Counted from the first letter of the stretch, positions 42,702-51,678 are shown. The stretch: 64,000 nucleotides of DNA from Hoylesella loescheii DSM 19665 = JCM 12249 = ATCC 15930 (GCF_000378085.1 NZ_KB899213.1:1-64000); one strand, 5' to 3'. The notes: generated by a model not told the origin, from the letters alone. Numbers and translations: made by a program.

Positions 42702-44462
42702 ATGACGCATTGCATTGCACACAACATATCGTCGCCCTTAGGCTGGACGAGCGAGAAAAACTTCGCAGCCGTGCTACAAGGACCCACCCAACTGACTACC
42801 CACGAGGGTAAATGGGGACTTCCGCAAAGCTTTGTGGCGTCTCTCTTCGACGATAACGCCGTGGAGGAACGCTTCAAAAGCCACGTGGGCGATGTGGGTT
42901 TGCCCCTCTCGCGCTTTGAGATGCTCGTCGTCTTGTCCGTAAAACAGGCAGCCGAACAGGTTAAGATAGACCTTGGCAGCCGTGATGTGGGCATCGTTAT
43001 CGCCACAACAAAAGGCAATGTAGAGTTGCTTTCGCCCACTAATCAGCCCCATATACCGCGCCAACGCATGCTTATTGCACCTTCGGCAGAGGCCATTGCC
43101 CGCGCTTTGGGCAATCCCAACACGCCCCATGTTGTGTGCAACGCCTGCATTTCGGGGGCTCATGCCCTGCTCTTTGCCCACCACTTGCTGGAATTAGGTC
43201 GCTATCGGCAGGTCGTTGTTTGTGGTTGTGATGTGCAATCGGCCTTCATCGTGTCGGGTTTTCAGTCGTTCAAGGCTTTCTCGCAAGCACCTTGCAAGCC
43301 CTTCGACCTCTATCGCGACGGACTGAACCTTGGCGAAGCGGCGGCAACGATGATATTGTCGACCACTGAACCAACAACCCAACGCGCATGGCGCATTGAA
43401 GGCGGAGCCGTTAGAAACGATGCCTACCACATCTCAAGTCCATCGAAAAAGGGTGAGGGATGTTATCGGGCGTTGATGTCGATGGGTGTAGACGATGCCG
43501 AGAACCTCGCTTTCGTCAGTGCGCACGGCACTGCCACGCCCTACAACGACGAGATGGAAGCCAAGGCTTTGCATCGTGCAGGTCTCTCGGATGTACCGGT
43601 TAACGCCTTCAAAGGCATTTACGGACATACCATGGGCGCAGCTGGCGTTCTTGAAACTATCCTTTCGATGATGGCAATCGAAGACGGAATAGTGCCGCCT
43701 ACCATGGGTTTCGGCGAGTTAGGGGTAAGTAAGCCCTTGCATATCAGTGCGCAACAGCAACCCACCAGCAAGCGTTCGTTCGTTAAAATGCTGTCGGGCT
43801 TCGGTGGATGTAATGTTGCCATGAGGTGGCAATGGGCTGAAAGCGAACCTGATAATAACGAAATGCAGGGCGAAAGTTATGCGCAGCCCATGCTTACAGC
43901 ACTCCGCCACGTGCGGATAACGCCCCAAGGGGTGTGGATAGATGGCCATGTGCTGCCCGTTGATGGCACTAACAGTGCGCTGCTCACAGCCCTCTACAAG
44001 CAATGGGCCAACGATTACCCCAAGTTCTACAAGATGGATGGCCTTAGTCGGCTGGCTTTCGTGGCAGGCGAATTGCTTACCAAGGCAACAGCGGGGCAAC
44101 CGAGCATGGCGTTAGCCGATAATACGGCCATCGTTTTCGTAGGCAATAGCGGCTCGTTGGCAAGCGACATCAAGTATCAAGACACCATTCGGCAGGCCGA
44201 CAACTTCTTTCCCTCGCCTGCCCACTTTGTCTACACCCTGCCAAACATCGCCACTGGCGAACTGGCCATACGTCATAACGTGTACGGCGAAACGGCTTTC
44301 TTCATCGCATCGCAACCCGATGAGGCGCAAATACAAACGCTGTTGCAGACGGTAGCAATGGATGGAGAGGCAACGCACGTGCTAGGCGGATGGCTGGAAT
44401 ACGAAGCCGACGACCACTTCGAAGCCCAAATAGCATTATATGTAGTGGGTCGCGAAGAGTAA
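42702..44462 (+). CDS. Beta-ketoacyl synthase with C-terminal KS-like extension, APE cluster KS 2
   Basis: The ATG at 42702 (MTHCIAHNISSPLGW) is the normal KS start; 21 in-frame codons upstream look non-native. The 586-residue product has an N-terminal KS (1-390) with Cys149 in NACISGAHA, His275 in SAHGTATPYND and His309 in GIYGHTMGAAG. A further 190 residues (from LRHVRITPQGV) form a second, incomplete KS-like N-terminal domain with no catalytic Cys visible, resembling the stand-alone ketoacyl-synt_2 type protein of other APE clusters. KS 3 has a similar tail, so fusion is a habit of this cluster. Role: chain initiation or elongation. Confidence 0.85.
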   Translation: MTHCIAHNISSPLGWTSEKNFAAVLQGPTQLTTHEGKWGLPQSFVASLFDDNAVEERFKSHVGDVGLPLSRFEMLVVLSVKQAAEQVKIDLGSRDVGIVIATTKGNVELLSPTNQPHIPRQRMLIAPSAEAIARALGNPNTPHVVCNACISGAHALLFAHHLLELGRYRQVVVCGCDVQSAFIVSGFQSFKAFSQAPCKPFDLYRDGLNLGEAAATMILSTTEPTTQRAWRIEGGAVRNDAYHISSPSKKGEGCYRALMSMGVDDAENLAFVSAHGTATPYNDEMEAKALHRAGLSDVPVNAFKGIYGHTMGAAGVLETILSMMAIEDGIVPPTMGFGELGVSKPLHISAQQQPTSKRSFVKMLSGFGGCNVAMRWQWAESEPDNNEMQGESYAQPMLTALRHVRITPQGVWIDGHVLPVDGTNSALLTALYKQWANDYPKFYKMDGLSRLAFVAGELLTKATAGQPSMALADNTAIVFVGNSGSLASDIKYQDTIRQADNFFPSPAHFVYTLPNIATGELAIRHNVYGETAFFIASQPDEAQIQTLLQTVAMDGEATHVLGGWLEYEADDHFEAQIALYVVGREE

Positions 44463-44601
44463 GAACTGAATGCAGGGCGTTTAAATCCTTGTAACAAGGA
44501 GAATAACCCCTCACCCAATAGCCTGCAAAGGCAAACAAGCAAGCATAAACCTAATGGCGCATTGCACAGCCCTTGCGCCAAAAACATAACGACAACATAA
44601 A

Positions 44602-44859
44602 ATGGAAGAACTAAAAGAAACCTTGAAGAAGCAAATCATCGAGGCCTTGTCGCTAGAAGATATGAGGCCCGAAGACATCGACGATGCCGCTCCCTTGTTC
44701 GGCGACGGACTGGGATTAGACTCTATTGACGCGCTGGAACTCATCGTGTTGATGGAAAAACAATATGGCATTCGCCTGAACAACCCCTCTGATGGCAAAG
44801 CCATCTTGGCTTCGGTAAACACCATGGCCGAGTATATAGAGAAAAATCGCACAAAATGA
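44602..44859 (+). CDS. Acyl carrier protein, APE cluster ACP 2
   Basis: An 85-residue ACP with attachment Ser41 in GLGLDSIDALELIV. Its LFGDGLGLD block is of the type seen in the second ACP of APE clusters. The stop overlaps the start of KS 3 by ATGA, so the two proteins are made together and may work as a pair. Two ACPs in one cluster often serve initiation and elongation separately. Confidence 0.92.
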   Translation: MEELKETLKKQIIEALSLEDMRPEDIDDAAPLFGDGLGLDSIDALELIVLMEKQYGIRLNNPSDGKAILASVNTMAEYIEKNRTK

Positions 44860-46604
44860 TTGTTGTTACCGGAACGGGAATAGTATCTGCCATCGGCACA
44901 AACACGCCCGAAGTGGCGCGCGCTTTGTTAGCCGACACTAACGGCATTGCCCCTGTTCGTTTCTTGGAAACCCAACACAGGCAGATGCCCGTGGGCGAAG
45001 TGAAGCTCTCTAACGAAGACTTGGCCCAACGGTTGGGTGTGCCCTGCACTGCGCAAACTTCGCGAACGATGCTTCTCGGCACGCTGGCTTTGCGTGAGGC
45101 GTTGGCCATGGCGGGCATAAGCAGCGAGCACTTGGCGGATGTGGCGTTGGTTTCGGGTACCACAGTGGCCGATATGGACTGTGCCGAACACCGTTTCGAC
45201 GCAGCCCAGAGCTGTAATTCGCTGGGCGATTGCGGTCGTTCTACCGAGGAGATGGTTCAGCATATAGGCCCGTTCGGTTTCGTAACAACATGCAGCACGG
45301 CCTGTTCGTCGGCTGCCAATGCCTTCATCCTGGGGGCAAACTTACTGCGTTCGGGGCGCTTCAAACAAGTGGTTGTAGGCGGAACGGAATGTCTTTCGCG
45401 CTTCCATTTCAATGGGTTCCGATCGCTGATGATACTCGATGGCGAGCCATGTCGCCCCTTCGACGACACTCGCGCAGGACTAAATCTGGGTGAGGGAGCC
45501 GCATTCGTGGTGCTCGAAACAGCCGAAAATGCCGCCCAACGCGGTGCTGAGGCCTTGGCCGAACTTAGTGGATGGGGCAACGCTTGCGACGCTTTCCATC
45601 AGACGGCTTCGTCGGACGATGGGATAGGGGCCGTACTTTCCATGCGGCAAGCCTTGCAAAGGGCGGGCTTAAAGCCTGCCGACATCGACTACGTGAATGC
45701 TCACGGCACGGGAACACCCAACAACGATGCTAGCGAAAGCGTGGCTTTGCGCAGCGTTTTCGGTGAGAAGGTGCCCCCTGTGTCGTCTACCAAATCGCGA
45801 ACAGGCCACACCACGAGCGCATCGGGTAGTATCGAATCCGTTATTTGTTTGTTGGCCATGCGCCAAGGATTTATCCCGAGCAACCTCAATTGGCAAAAGG
45901 CTATGGCCGATGGCATCGTTCCCGTGGCGCAAACGCTGCGCGAACAGCAGCTACGCCATGTGCTTTGCAATTCATTTGGCTTTGGTGGTAACGACACTTC
46001 ACTGGTGTTTTCGGCACTGCCAACAAGCAAACAGTCATCTCAAAGGCCAACGTTACGCCCCGTTTATGTGAAAACCGCGGTGCAGTTTGCCGATATTCCC
46101 GAGGCTGAACTGCCACGTATCCCGCCGTTAGTATCCCGCCGATTGAGCGGTGTTTTAAGGCGTGCGCTGCTCACTTCGCTTGTTACTTTGAAACGTGCAG
46201 GCATCGAACAGCCGCAAGCCATCATCACAGGTACGGCCATGGGCTGTGTTGATGAGACCGAGAAGTTTCTCCGCGAACTGGCGAACGATGGTGAGGGGAG
46301 TTTGAAGCCCACCAATTTCATCCACTCTACGCACAACACCATCAGTAGCCTTATTGCCATTCACACCCATTGCCACAGCTATAACAGCACCTATGCGCAT
46401 GGTCAACGTTCGCTGGAAAGCGCGTTAACCGACGCTTGGTTGCAGATAGCCTTGGGCGATTTGGAAACGGCTTTGGTGGGATGGCACGATGAAGAGGGAC
46501 AAATAGCCATCTCGATGGTACTTACAAACGAAGCGGATGGGGCGGAATACACGCTCAATTCGCTTGAAGACGTTAGGCAACTATGTTCAAATTACTCGCA
46601 TTAG
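44856..46604 (+). CDS. Beta-ketoacyl synthase with C-terminal KS-like extension, APE cluster KS 3
   Basis: A 582-residue protein coupled to ACP 2 (ATGA overlap). The N-terminal KS (about 1-395) has Cys150 in TTCSTACSSAANAF, His283 in NAHGTGTPNND and His318 in KSRTGHTTSASG. The remaining 185 residues (from VYVKTAVQFADIP) include ITGTAMGCVDETEKFL and THNTISSLIAIHTHCHSYN, which read like a shortened second KS-type domain. Together with KS 1 and KS 2 it covers starter loading and elongation; which does which cannot be settled from motifs. Its 3' end overlaps the next membrane gene by 22 bases. Confidence 0.87.
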   Translation: MIVVTGTGIVSAIGTNTPEVARALLADTNGIAPVRFLETQHRQMPVGEVKLSNEDLAQRLGVPCTAQTSRTMLLGTLALREALAMAGISSEHLADVALVSGTTVADMDCAEHRFDAAQSCNSLGDCGRSTEEMVQHIGPFGFVTTCSTACSSAANAFILGANLLRSGRFKQVVVGGTECLSRFHFNGFRSLMILDGEPCRPFDDTRAGLNLGEGAAFVVLETAENAAQRGAEALAELSGWGNACDAFHQTASSDDGIGAVLSMRQALQRAGLKPADIDYVNAHGTGTPNNDASESVALRSVFGEKVPPVSSTKSRTGHTTSASGSIESVICLLAMRQGFIPSNLNWQKAMADGIVPVAQTLREQQLRHVLCNSFGFGGNDTSLVFSALPTSKQSSQRPTLRPVYVKTAVQFADIPEAELPRIPPLVSRRLSGVLRRALLTSLVTLKRAGIEQPQAIITGTAMGCVDETEKFLRELANDGEGSLKPTNFIHSTHNTISSLIAIHTHCHSYNSTYAHGQRSLESALTDAWLQIALGDLETALVGWHDEEGQIAISMVLTNEADGAEYTLNSLEDVRQLCSNYSH

Positions 46605-46942
46605 CCCTTGTGCAGTCGGCCCTGTTGGCTTCCATACAGGTAACATTAAAGCTCTCTTTGCAGCAAATTGGCGCTTTCTCATGGTCGTGGGCGTTCTTCG
46701 CTCGCGCATTCACCTGCGTTTGGTTTGCTGTTTGCGGGATCTGTTATGCCCTTTCAACGGTGCTGTGGCTCTACATTTTGAAGCACTATCCGCTTAGTCA
46801 GGCCTATCCCTTGATAAGCCTTAGCTACGTGATGGGTATGCTTGCTGCCGTGTTTATCTTCCACGAAACCGTGCCGATGGTTCGTTGGTTGGGTGTGGCA
46901 TTTATCATGGCAGGTGTGGTGATGGTGAGTTATCAGGGATGA
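46583..46942 (+). CDS. Small EmrE/DMT-type membrane protein, APE cluster
   Basis: A 119-residue protein with four predicted transmembrane helices and EamA/SMR features (WLYILKHYPLSQAYPLIS, ETVPMVRWLGVAFIMAGVV). Similar small proteins (ArnE/ArnF type) flip undecaprenyl-linked or lipid-linked sugars. Here it starts inside KS 3. It may move the lipid-linked polyene precursor across the inner membrane, which would fit with the glycosyltransferase-acyltransferase and LolA genes that follow. The role is inference from context. Confidence 0.75.
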   Translation: MFKLLALALVQSALLASIQVTLKLSLQQIGAFSWSWAFFARAFTCVWFAVCGICYALSTVLWLYILKHYPLSQAYPLISLSYVMGMLAAVFIFHETVPMVRWLGVAFIMAGVVMVSYQG

Positions 46943-47276
46943 GGGAGTAAGTAGTTAAGGAGTTATTGGAGTAAAGGAGTTAAGCCGAATGCTTCTAATA
47001 AGGAGTAAAGGGAGTAAATAGTAAGGAGTAAGTAGTTAAGGAGTTAAGGAGTTAAGCCAAATGTCTAGGTGGCGTTAGCCATTTTTTCACCCTTTCACCT
47101 TTTCACCCTTTCACCTTTAAGGAGTAAAGCCAGATGCTTGCCACGATATGTAACTTATTGCTGCCAATACTCGTCAAATAATATAATCACAAGGCAATTC
47201 ACAGCCATTTTACCTTGAAGAGGAGGCTGGGATGAGGCTGGCAGAGGTTGTAAATGAGGCCATTTATTCAATTGAT
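46943..47276. other. Spacer of about 330 bases with simple repeats
   Basis: It contains GGAGTTAAGG and GGAGTAAATAG repeats (46945-47060), TTTCACCTTT repeats (47085-47120) and about 150 bases without recognised signals before lolA. No gene is supported; in-frame codons from 47232 merely extend the lolA leader. Confidence 0.5.
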
Positions 47277-47903
47277 ATGAACCATATATTATCCATAATA
47301 TTACTTTTCGTGCCACTAATAGGTCATGCACAAACCGCGGTAAACGGTGAAAAGGCCGAGCAGATGATGCAGAAGGTGGGCGAAGTAGCGCAGAAAACGA
47401 AGAGTTTGCAGTGTTCGTTTACCCAAACGAAGACGCTCAAGATGTTGAATCAGAAAATGATTGTGAAGGGAAGGATGTGTTACAGTCAGCCATCCAAGTT
47501 ACGATGGCAGTATATTTCACCCTACCAATACACCTTTATTCTTAACGGAACGAAGGTGTTGATGAAGAGCGCGCAACGCAAAGACGTGATCGACGCTGCC
47601 AAAAATAAGGTGTTTCGCGAGATAACGGCTATCATGCTCAGCAGTCTTACGGGCGAATGCCTCAATGATAAGCAGAGGTTTAAGACGCAGATGTTTGTTG
47701 ATGGCGACAAGTGGATTGCCCAACTAACGCCCCTTAAAAAGGAAATGAAGCAGATGTTTAGCCTGCTTGTCATCACCTTCGACAGCAAACAGCTCATCGC
47801 TACCACCGTAGAGATGCGCGAAAAGGGTGGCGACAACACCCGCATCGAACTGCATCAGGTGAAGAAAAACGTTGCCGTGAGCGACGAGGAATTTAAAATC
47901 TAA
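47277..47903 (+). CDS. LolA-like outer-membrane lipoprotein carrier, APE cluster
   Basis: Started at the ATG at 47277, giving a signal peptide (MNHILSIILLFVPLIGHAQ). The 208-residue product has the LolA-like fold blocks: QCSFTQTKTLKMLNQKM, KGRMCYSQPSKLRWQYISPY and a C-terminal VEMREKGGDNTRIELHQV. LolA proteins shuttle lipidated molecules through the periplasm. A dedicated LolA is a regular part of APE clusters and would carry the lipidated pigment to the outer membrane. It need not be the housekeeping LolA of this organism. Confidence 0.85.
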   Translation: MNHILSIILLFVPLIGHAQTAVNGEKAEQMMQKVGEVAQKTKSLQCSFTQTKTLKMLNQKMIVKGRMCYSQPSKLRWQYISPYQYTFILNGTKVLMKSAQRKDVIDAAKNKVFREITAIMLSSLTGECLNDKQRFKTQMFVDGDKWIAQLTPLKKEMKQMFSLLVITFDSKQLIATTVEMREKGGDNTRIELHQVKKNVAVSDEEFKI

Positions 47904-48025
47904 GGCAATGTTATGCTTTCCAGGGCTTTTGGTAGCCTAGCCTTTGTAGACATTCTATGTGTTTTAGGCATCCTGGCTTTGTTCCCATTCGTCCCATTTA
48001 TCTCATCCCTCTAATTCATCAACCC

Positions 48026-48424
48026 ATGCGCACGCTCACCCTTTCCATAGTTCTTATATGGCTTTCTATCGCTTCGCTTTCGGCCCAAGGCCGACGTTGG
48101 AACGTAGAGTTAAGCTTCAAAAAGGCGGGCATAACAGGCCTTTGCATCATTGATACCGTAGAGCAACAGCCACGCGGAACCATCTTTAACGAGTTTGGAT
48201 TAAAGATGGTAGACTTCGCGTGCATGCCCAACGGCAAGGTGAAGCTATATAATCTGGTGCCCATGCTCAACAAATGGTATATCCGTCGCGTGCTGCGCCA
48301 CGACCTGCAACAAATCGTTCCGCAACTGGTTACGCGTGATTCGTTGACATACGAAAACCCTAAACGCCACATCACCTACCGATTTAAACCCCTTAAACCG
48401 ACAGAAGATGAAACTGAAAGATAA
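48026..48424 (+). CDS. Small secreted protein, possibly LolB/DUF3261-like, APE cluster
   Basis: Started at the ATG at 48026, which opens a signal peptide (MRTLTLSIVLIWLSIASLSAQG). The 132-residue protein has GLCIIDTVEQQPRG, IFNEFGLKMVDFACMPNGK and a basic ending. APE clusters usually encode a small DUF3261 lipoprotein acting with LolA; this gene sits in that position but has no lipobox and I cannot confirm the family. Its 3' end overlaps the second dehydratase gene by 17 bases. Confidence 0.55.
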   Translation: MRTLTLSIVLIWLSIASLSAQGRRWNVELSFKKAGITGLCIIDTVEQQPRGTIFNEFGLKMVDFACMPNGKVKLYNLVPMLNKWYIRRVLRHDLQQIVPQLVTRDSLTYENPKRHITYRFKPLKPTEDETER

Positions 48425-48770
48425 TTTTTACACCATCGAAAACGCTACGCACGATGCCGATAACCATGTTTTCGATGTGCGACTCAACCCCAGTCATGCC
48501 ATCTACGCTGCGCATTTCCCCGACAATCCCATAACGCCGGGCGCATGTACGCTGCAAATGGTGGGCGAATTGACTGAAGAAGTGGCGGCCAAGCCCTTGC
48601 AACTGGCCTGTGCCAAGAACGTGAAATACCTTGCGCCACTTACCCCAATGGCTACGCCTTGCCCCACTTTCGCCCTCAATATACGCCAAGAAACCAACTC
48701 TTGGCTGGTGAAGGCCGAAGTGAAAAACGGCGAACAGGTGTTTGCCAAACTATCTTTGGTATATGAATAA
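48408..48770 (+). CDS. Hotdog-fold dehydratase subunit, lacks the catalytic Glu
   Basis: A 120-residue FabZ-like protein. The active-site block AAHFPDNPITPGACTLQMVG aligns with the FabZ segment HFPxHPxxPGVLxxEAM: His36 is kept, but the catalytic Glu is Gln50. The partner hotdog protein at 41326 keeps the Glu and lacks the His. In FabZ dimers the two residues come from different chains, so the two proteins can make one composite site. It overlaps both neighbours (17 and 8 bases), consistent with translational coupling. Confidence 0.8.
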   Translation: MKLKDNFYTIENATHDADNHVFDVRLNPSHAIYAAHFPDNPITPGACTLQMVGELTEEVAAKPLQLACAKNVKYLAPLTPMATPCPTFALNIRQETNSWLVKAEVKNGEQVFAKLSLVYE

Positions 48771-50211
48771 CAGCCGTGTGTGCGTGGTGATACCCACCTA
48801 CAACAATGCTGCCACGCTGTCTGGCGTGGTGCAAGGGGTGGCCGAATACACGCCAAACATCATCGTGGTGAACGACGGAAGCACCGACGACACCGCCCAA
48901 CTACTAGCAACGCATTTCTCTGAACTATGCGTTGTTACTCACCCACGCAACCGCGGCAAGGGTGCAGCTCTGCTTAGCGCATTCAAAAAGGCGCAAGACA
49001 TGGGCTATACGCATGCCATTACCATCGATGCAGATGGTCAGCACACGCCAACCGACCTGCCTTTGTTCTTCAAAGCTATACGCCAAGCGCCCAATGCCAT
49101 AGTGGTGGGCAACCGTTTTGATGCTGGCAAGTTCTCGGAAACCAACAATCGCAATATGAATGGGCAAAGTAAGTTTGCCAATAGGTTCAGTAACTTCTGG
49201 TTTGCGTTACAAACGGGTCGGCGTTTACCCGATACCCAGACTGGCTTTCGTGCCTATCCGTTGCGCTTACTGCGATGGTTGCCCTTGGTGACAAGCCGTT
49301 ACGAGAGCGAATTAGCTTTGCTGGTGTTTGCCGCTTGGCACAATGTGCGCACCATTTCGATACCCATCAACGTGCATTATCCGCCCCGCGAAGAGCGCGT
49401 TAGCCACTTCCGACCTGCAGTTGACTTTGCCCGCATCAGCGTTCTCAACACCTTTCTCACCTTCTTCACCTTCGTCTACGCCATTCCGCGTAAGATTTTG
49501 CGTGTGGTTTGCACGGCAGGCGTACTGCTGTTGCTCTTTGTGCTGATGTTCTTTTTGCAGATAGGCATGTTGGTTTATTTCCTATCGCATCGCGTAAGCG
49601 AAGCAGAACGCATGGGCTTTCATGCCCTTATACAGCGCATTGCCCGCACACTGCTGCGCCTTTTGCCTGGTATAAAGACGCGTTTCGACAATCCTACGGG
49701 CGAAGATTTTATGCGGCCAGCCATCATTGTTAGTAACCACCAAAGCCATCTCGACTTGCTTTGCATCCTTGCGCTAACTCCCCGTATGGTGATACTTACT
49801 AAGCGGTGGGTGTGGTACAATCCGCTGTATGCCGTGGCCATACGTTTCGCCGAGTATTTACCTGTTACGCGCAATATAGAAGACAACGAGAAGCGCATAG
49901 CTAGCCTTGTTAAGCGCGGTTATAGCGTGATGTTGTTCCCCGAAGGCACACGTTCGGCCTCGCTCAAAGTTCAACGTTTCCATCAAGGCGCATTTTATTT
50001 GGCACAGCGTTTTCAGCTAGACATTGTGCCCGTGTTGCTCTATGGCACGGGGCATGTGCTTAATAAGCGTGCCCGAACCCTATCGCCTGGCGACATTGTG
50101 GTAACTACGCTTCGCCGAATACCTTTGTCGCAGTTTGATGAAGGTATAACTCCGCGAGAACTGGCAAAACATTTTAGGCGGATGTATGTTGAAGAATTGG
50201 AGCAAGACTGA
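48763..50211 (+). CDS. Glycosyltransferase family 2 fused to a PlsC-like acyltransferase, APE cluster
   Basis: The ATG at 48763 overlaps the previous stop (ATGAATAA); the TTG at 48742 is inside the dehydratase gene. The 482-residue product has a GT2 domain at residues 1-230 (VVIPTYNNAATLSG, VVNDGSTDDT, TIDADGQHTP, FRAYPLRLLRWLP), a membrane segment near 260-285 and an acyltransferase domain with NHQSHLDLL (His-x4-Asp) and FPEGTRSASL. It probably adds a sugar to a lipid carrier and acylates it, forming the glycolipid part of the pigment. This two-domain layout is typical of APE clusters. It is the last gene before a strong terminator. Confidence 0.85.
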   Translation: MNNSRVCVVIPTYNNAATLSGVVQGVAEYTPNIIVVNDGSTDDTAQLLATHFSELCVVTHPRNRGKGAALLSAFKKAQDMGYTHAITIDADGQHTPTDLPLFFKAIRQAPNAIVVGNRFDAGKFSETNNRNMNGQSKFANRFSNFWFALQTGRRLPDTQTGFRAYPLRLLRWLPLVTSRYESELALLVFAAWHNVRTISIPINVHYPPREERVSHFRPAVDFARISVLNTFLTFFTFVYAIPRKILRVVCTAGVLLLLFVLMFFLQIGMLVYFLSHRVSEAERMGFHALIQRIARTLLRLLPGIKTRFDNPTGEDFMRPAIIVSNHQSHLDLLCILALTPRMVILTKRWVWYNPLYAVAIRFAEYLPVTRNIEDNEKRIASLVKRGYSVMLFPEGTRSASLKVQRFHQGAFYLAQRFQLDIVPVLLYGTGHVLNKRARTLSPGDIVVTTLRRIPLSQFDEGITPRELAKHFRRMYVEELEQD

Positions 50212-50240
50212 TAAGAAAAGCAAAACAAATGGATAAATAA

Positions 50241-50283
50241 AGATGGGATAAGTCGTTTTGAAGCACTTATCCCATCTTTGTTA
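50241..50283 (+). terminator. Rho-independent terminator closing the APE cluster
   Basis: AGATGGGATAAGT (50241-50253) pairs perfectly with ACTTATCCCATCT (50265-50277), followed by TTGTTATTT. It lies between convergent gene sets and may serve both strands. Confidence 0.88.
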
Positions 50284-50361
50284 TTTGTCGCTATCACTTC
50301 TGACAAGTGAGGTTGGAACGAAGCACTTACGCCCAGAGAGGCATAAAGAAGCGAAATACGC

Positions 50362-51099
50362 TTATTGAATTTTGCGAGTGGCTCTTTTTATAATCCATTG
50401 GGTATGCAGGTTCTCTGAAGCTTTCCAACGCTCAATTAAAGGCACAACCGCTTCTCTATTTACTTTGAGCCAATCGGTAAGATGGTTGGCAACCGATTTC
50501 TTCACGAACAGCACCTCGTCTTCTTTTAGCAATTCCAAGATACGGAAAACAGGTGCGGGATTTTCTATAAACGTATCTAGTTTGCTAGCCCAAGGCAATT
50601 TCGGACGAAGTCCTTCGCTGGCCAATCGGCGTAAATGGAAGTTGGGCGATTTAGCCCATTGCTCGATGATTTTGAGCGATGCCTCGGGGTATTCCCTGAT
50701 ATAGGGTCGCACGGCATACTCTCCCGTATTTCTTTTGGTTATCTCTGCGATGGCATTCATCGATAGTTCGAAATGCTCGATACCGTATTCCTGCACAAAT
50801 TTACCAATGGGCAGAATCCAATAGTAGTGAGTGAACATCCCAGTTTCATGTGGATTCTCCTCGCCCAGAATCTCCACGAGAACGGGTAGGGCCTTCTTGT
50901 AATCTGTTGGCAGGTATTTTCTTAGCAGTTCGGCAAGCGTAGCCACACGCTGCGTATAGCTTTGGCCCACCGTTTTGCTGTCTGTGTCTTGTATAAAGTG
51001 GTCTGCGTCAAACTCAGGATATACCTTGCAGATTTTCTCGGCTAACAATTCGGCGAGATTTGCTCCAAACTGTTCGGTAATACTGTAATTGGTTCCCAT
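50362..51099 (-). CDS. HEAT-repeat DNA alkylation repair-like protein (AlkC/AlkD type)
   Basis: A 245-residue all-helical protein. The block FHLRRLASEGLRPKLPWA is the hallmark of AlkC-type and related HEAT-like DNA glycosylase families, and VKKSVANHLTDWLKVN with HTQWIIKRATRKIQ completes the last repeats. Such proteins remove N3- and N7-alkylated purines. I cannot say whether it keeps the catalytic Glu/Asp. It faces the APE cluster convergently and is a single-gene unit. Confidence 0.75.
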   Translation of the reverse strand: MGTNYSITEQFGANLAELLAEKICKVYPEFDADHFIQDTDSKTVGQSYTQRVATLAELLRKYLPTDYKKALPVLVEILGEENPHETGMFTHYYWILPIGKFVQEYGIEHFELSMNAIAEITKRNTGEYAVRPYIREYPEASLKIIEQWAKSPNFHLRRLASEGLRPKLPWASKLDTFIENPAPVFRILELLKEDEVLFVKKSVANHLTDWLKVNREAVVPLIERWKASENLHTQWIIKRATRKIQ

Positions 51100-51324
51100 T
51101 GTTTTGGCTATTGAAGTAAAAGTGATTTATTATTTTCGTTGCTCTACGATAAGTCCCCAAAAAAGCTGAAGAGGGTGGTTATCAATCGCCGAATTGATGT
51201 GATTGAGCCCTCCTTCTTTAAATGCCAAACGTCCCATTCTTAACCCATGGGTTGTTTTGCGCATAGAAATTGGCTCATGCCCTTTCGCAAGTAGCCCTAT
51301 AAAACACCTGACGATTAAAATAAA

Positions 51325-51374
51325 CTGTCCGATAAAAGCCTCCCATTGTTTTGAGAATAACCTTTATCGGACAG
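51325..51374 (-). terminator. Terminator of the rubredoxin gene
   Basis: On the minus strand CTGTCCGATAAAG and CTTTTATCGGACAG form 13-bp arms around a 23-base loop, followed by TTTATTTTAA. Confidence 0.75.
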
Positions 51375-51394
51375 CGATAATATATTAAGACCTT

Positions 51395-51559
51395 TTATTC
51401 TTCTACAACCGAGAAATCGTCTTTTCCTACTCCGCAGATGGGGCAAACCCAATCTTCAGGAATATCTTCGAAAGCCGTTCCGGGCTCAATGCCACCATCG
51501 GGATCACCCACTGCGGGGTCGTAAATCCATCCACAGGTCTCGCAAATGTACTTCTTCAT
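51395..51559 (-). CDS. Rubredoxin
   Basis: A 54-residue protein read on the minus strand from the ATG at 51557-51559. It has both rubredoxin knuckles: Cys6-x-x-Cys9 in [12 protein letters not shown] and Cys39-x-x-Cys42 in [13 protein letters not shown], which bind a single iron. Length, the DP and PEDW blocks and charge are normal for the family. It transfers single electrons in the cytoplasm, often to peroxide- or superoxide-reducing enzymes, which fits the AhpC, AhpF and SOD genes a few kilobases away. It has its own terminator. Confidence 0.95.
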   Translation of the reverse strand: MKKYICETCGWIYDPAVGDPDGGIEPGTAFEDIPEDWVCPICGVGKDDFSVVEE

Positions 51560-51678
51560 AATCTTTTCGCTTTAATTGTTTATAATGATAATTGTATTTG
51601 TGAAATTATAAAATCAACCAACGGCGCGTGCCCATCGGGCTCTATACCGCGGTATACTTTGTTATCCAAGTTCTTTCC

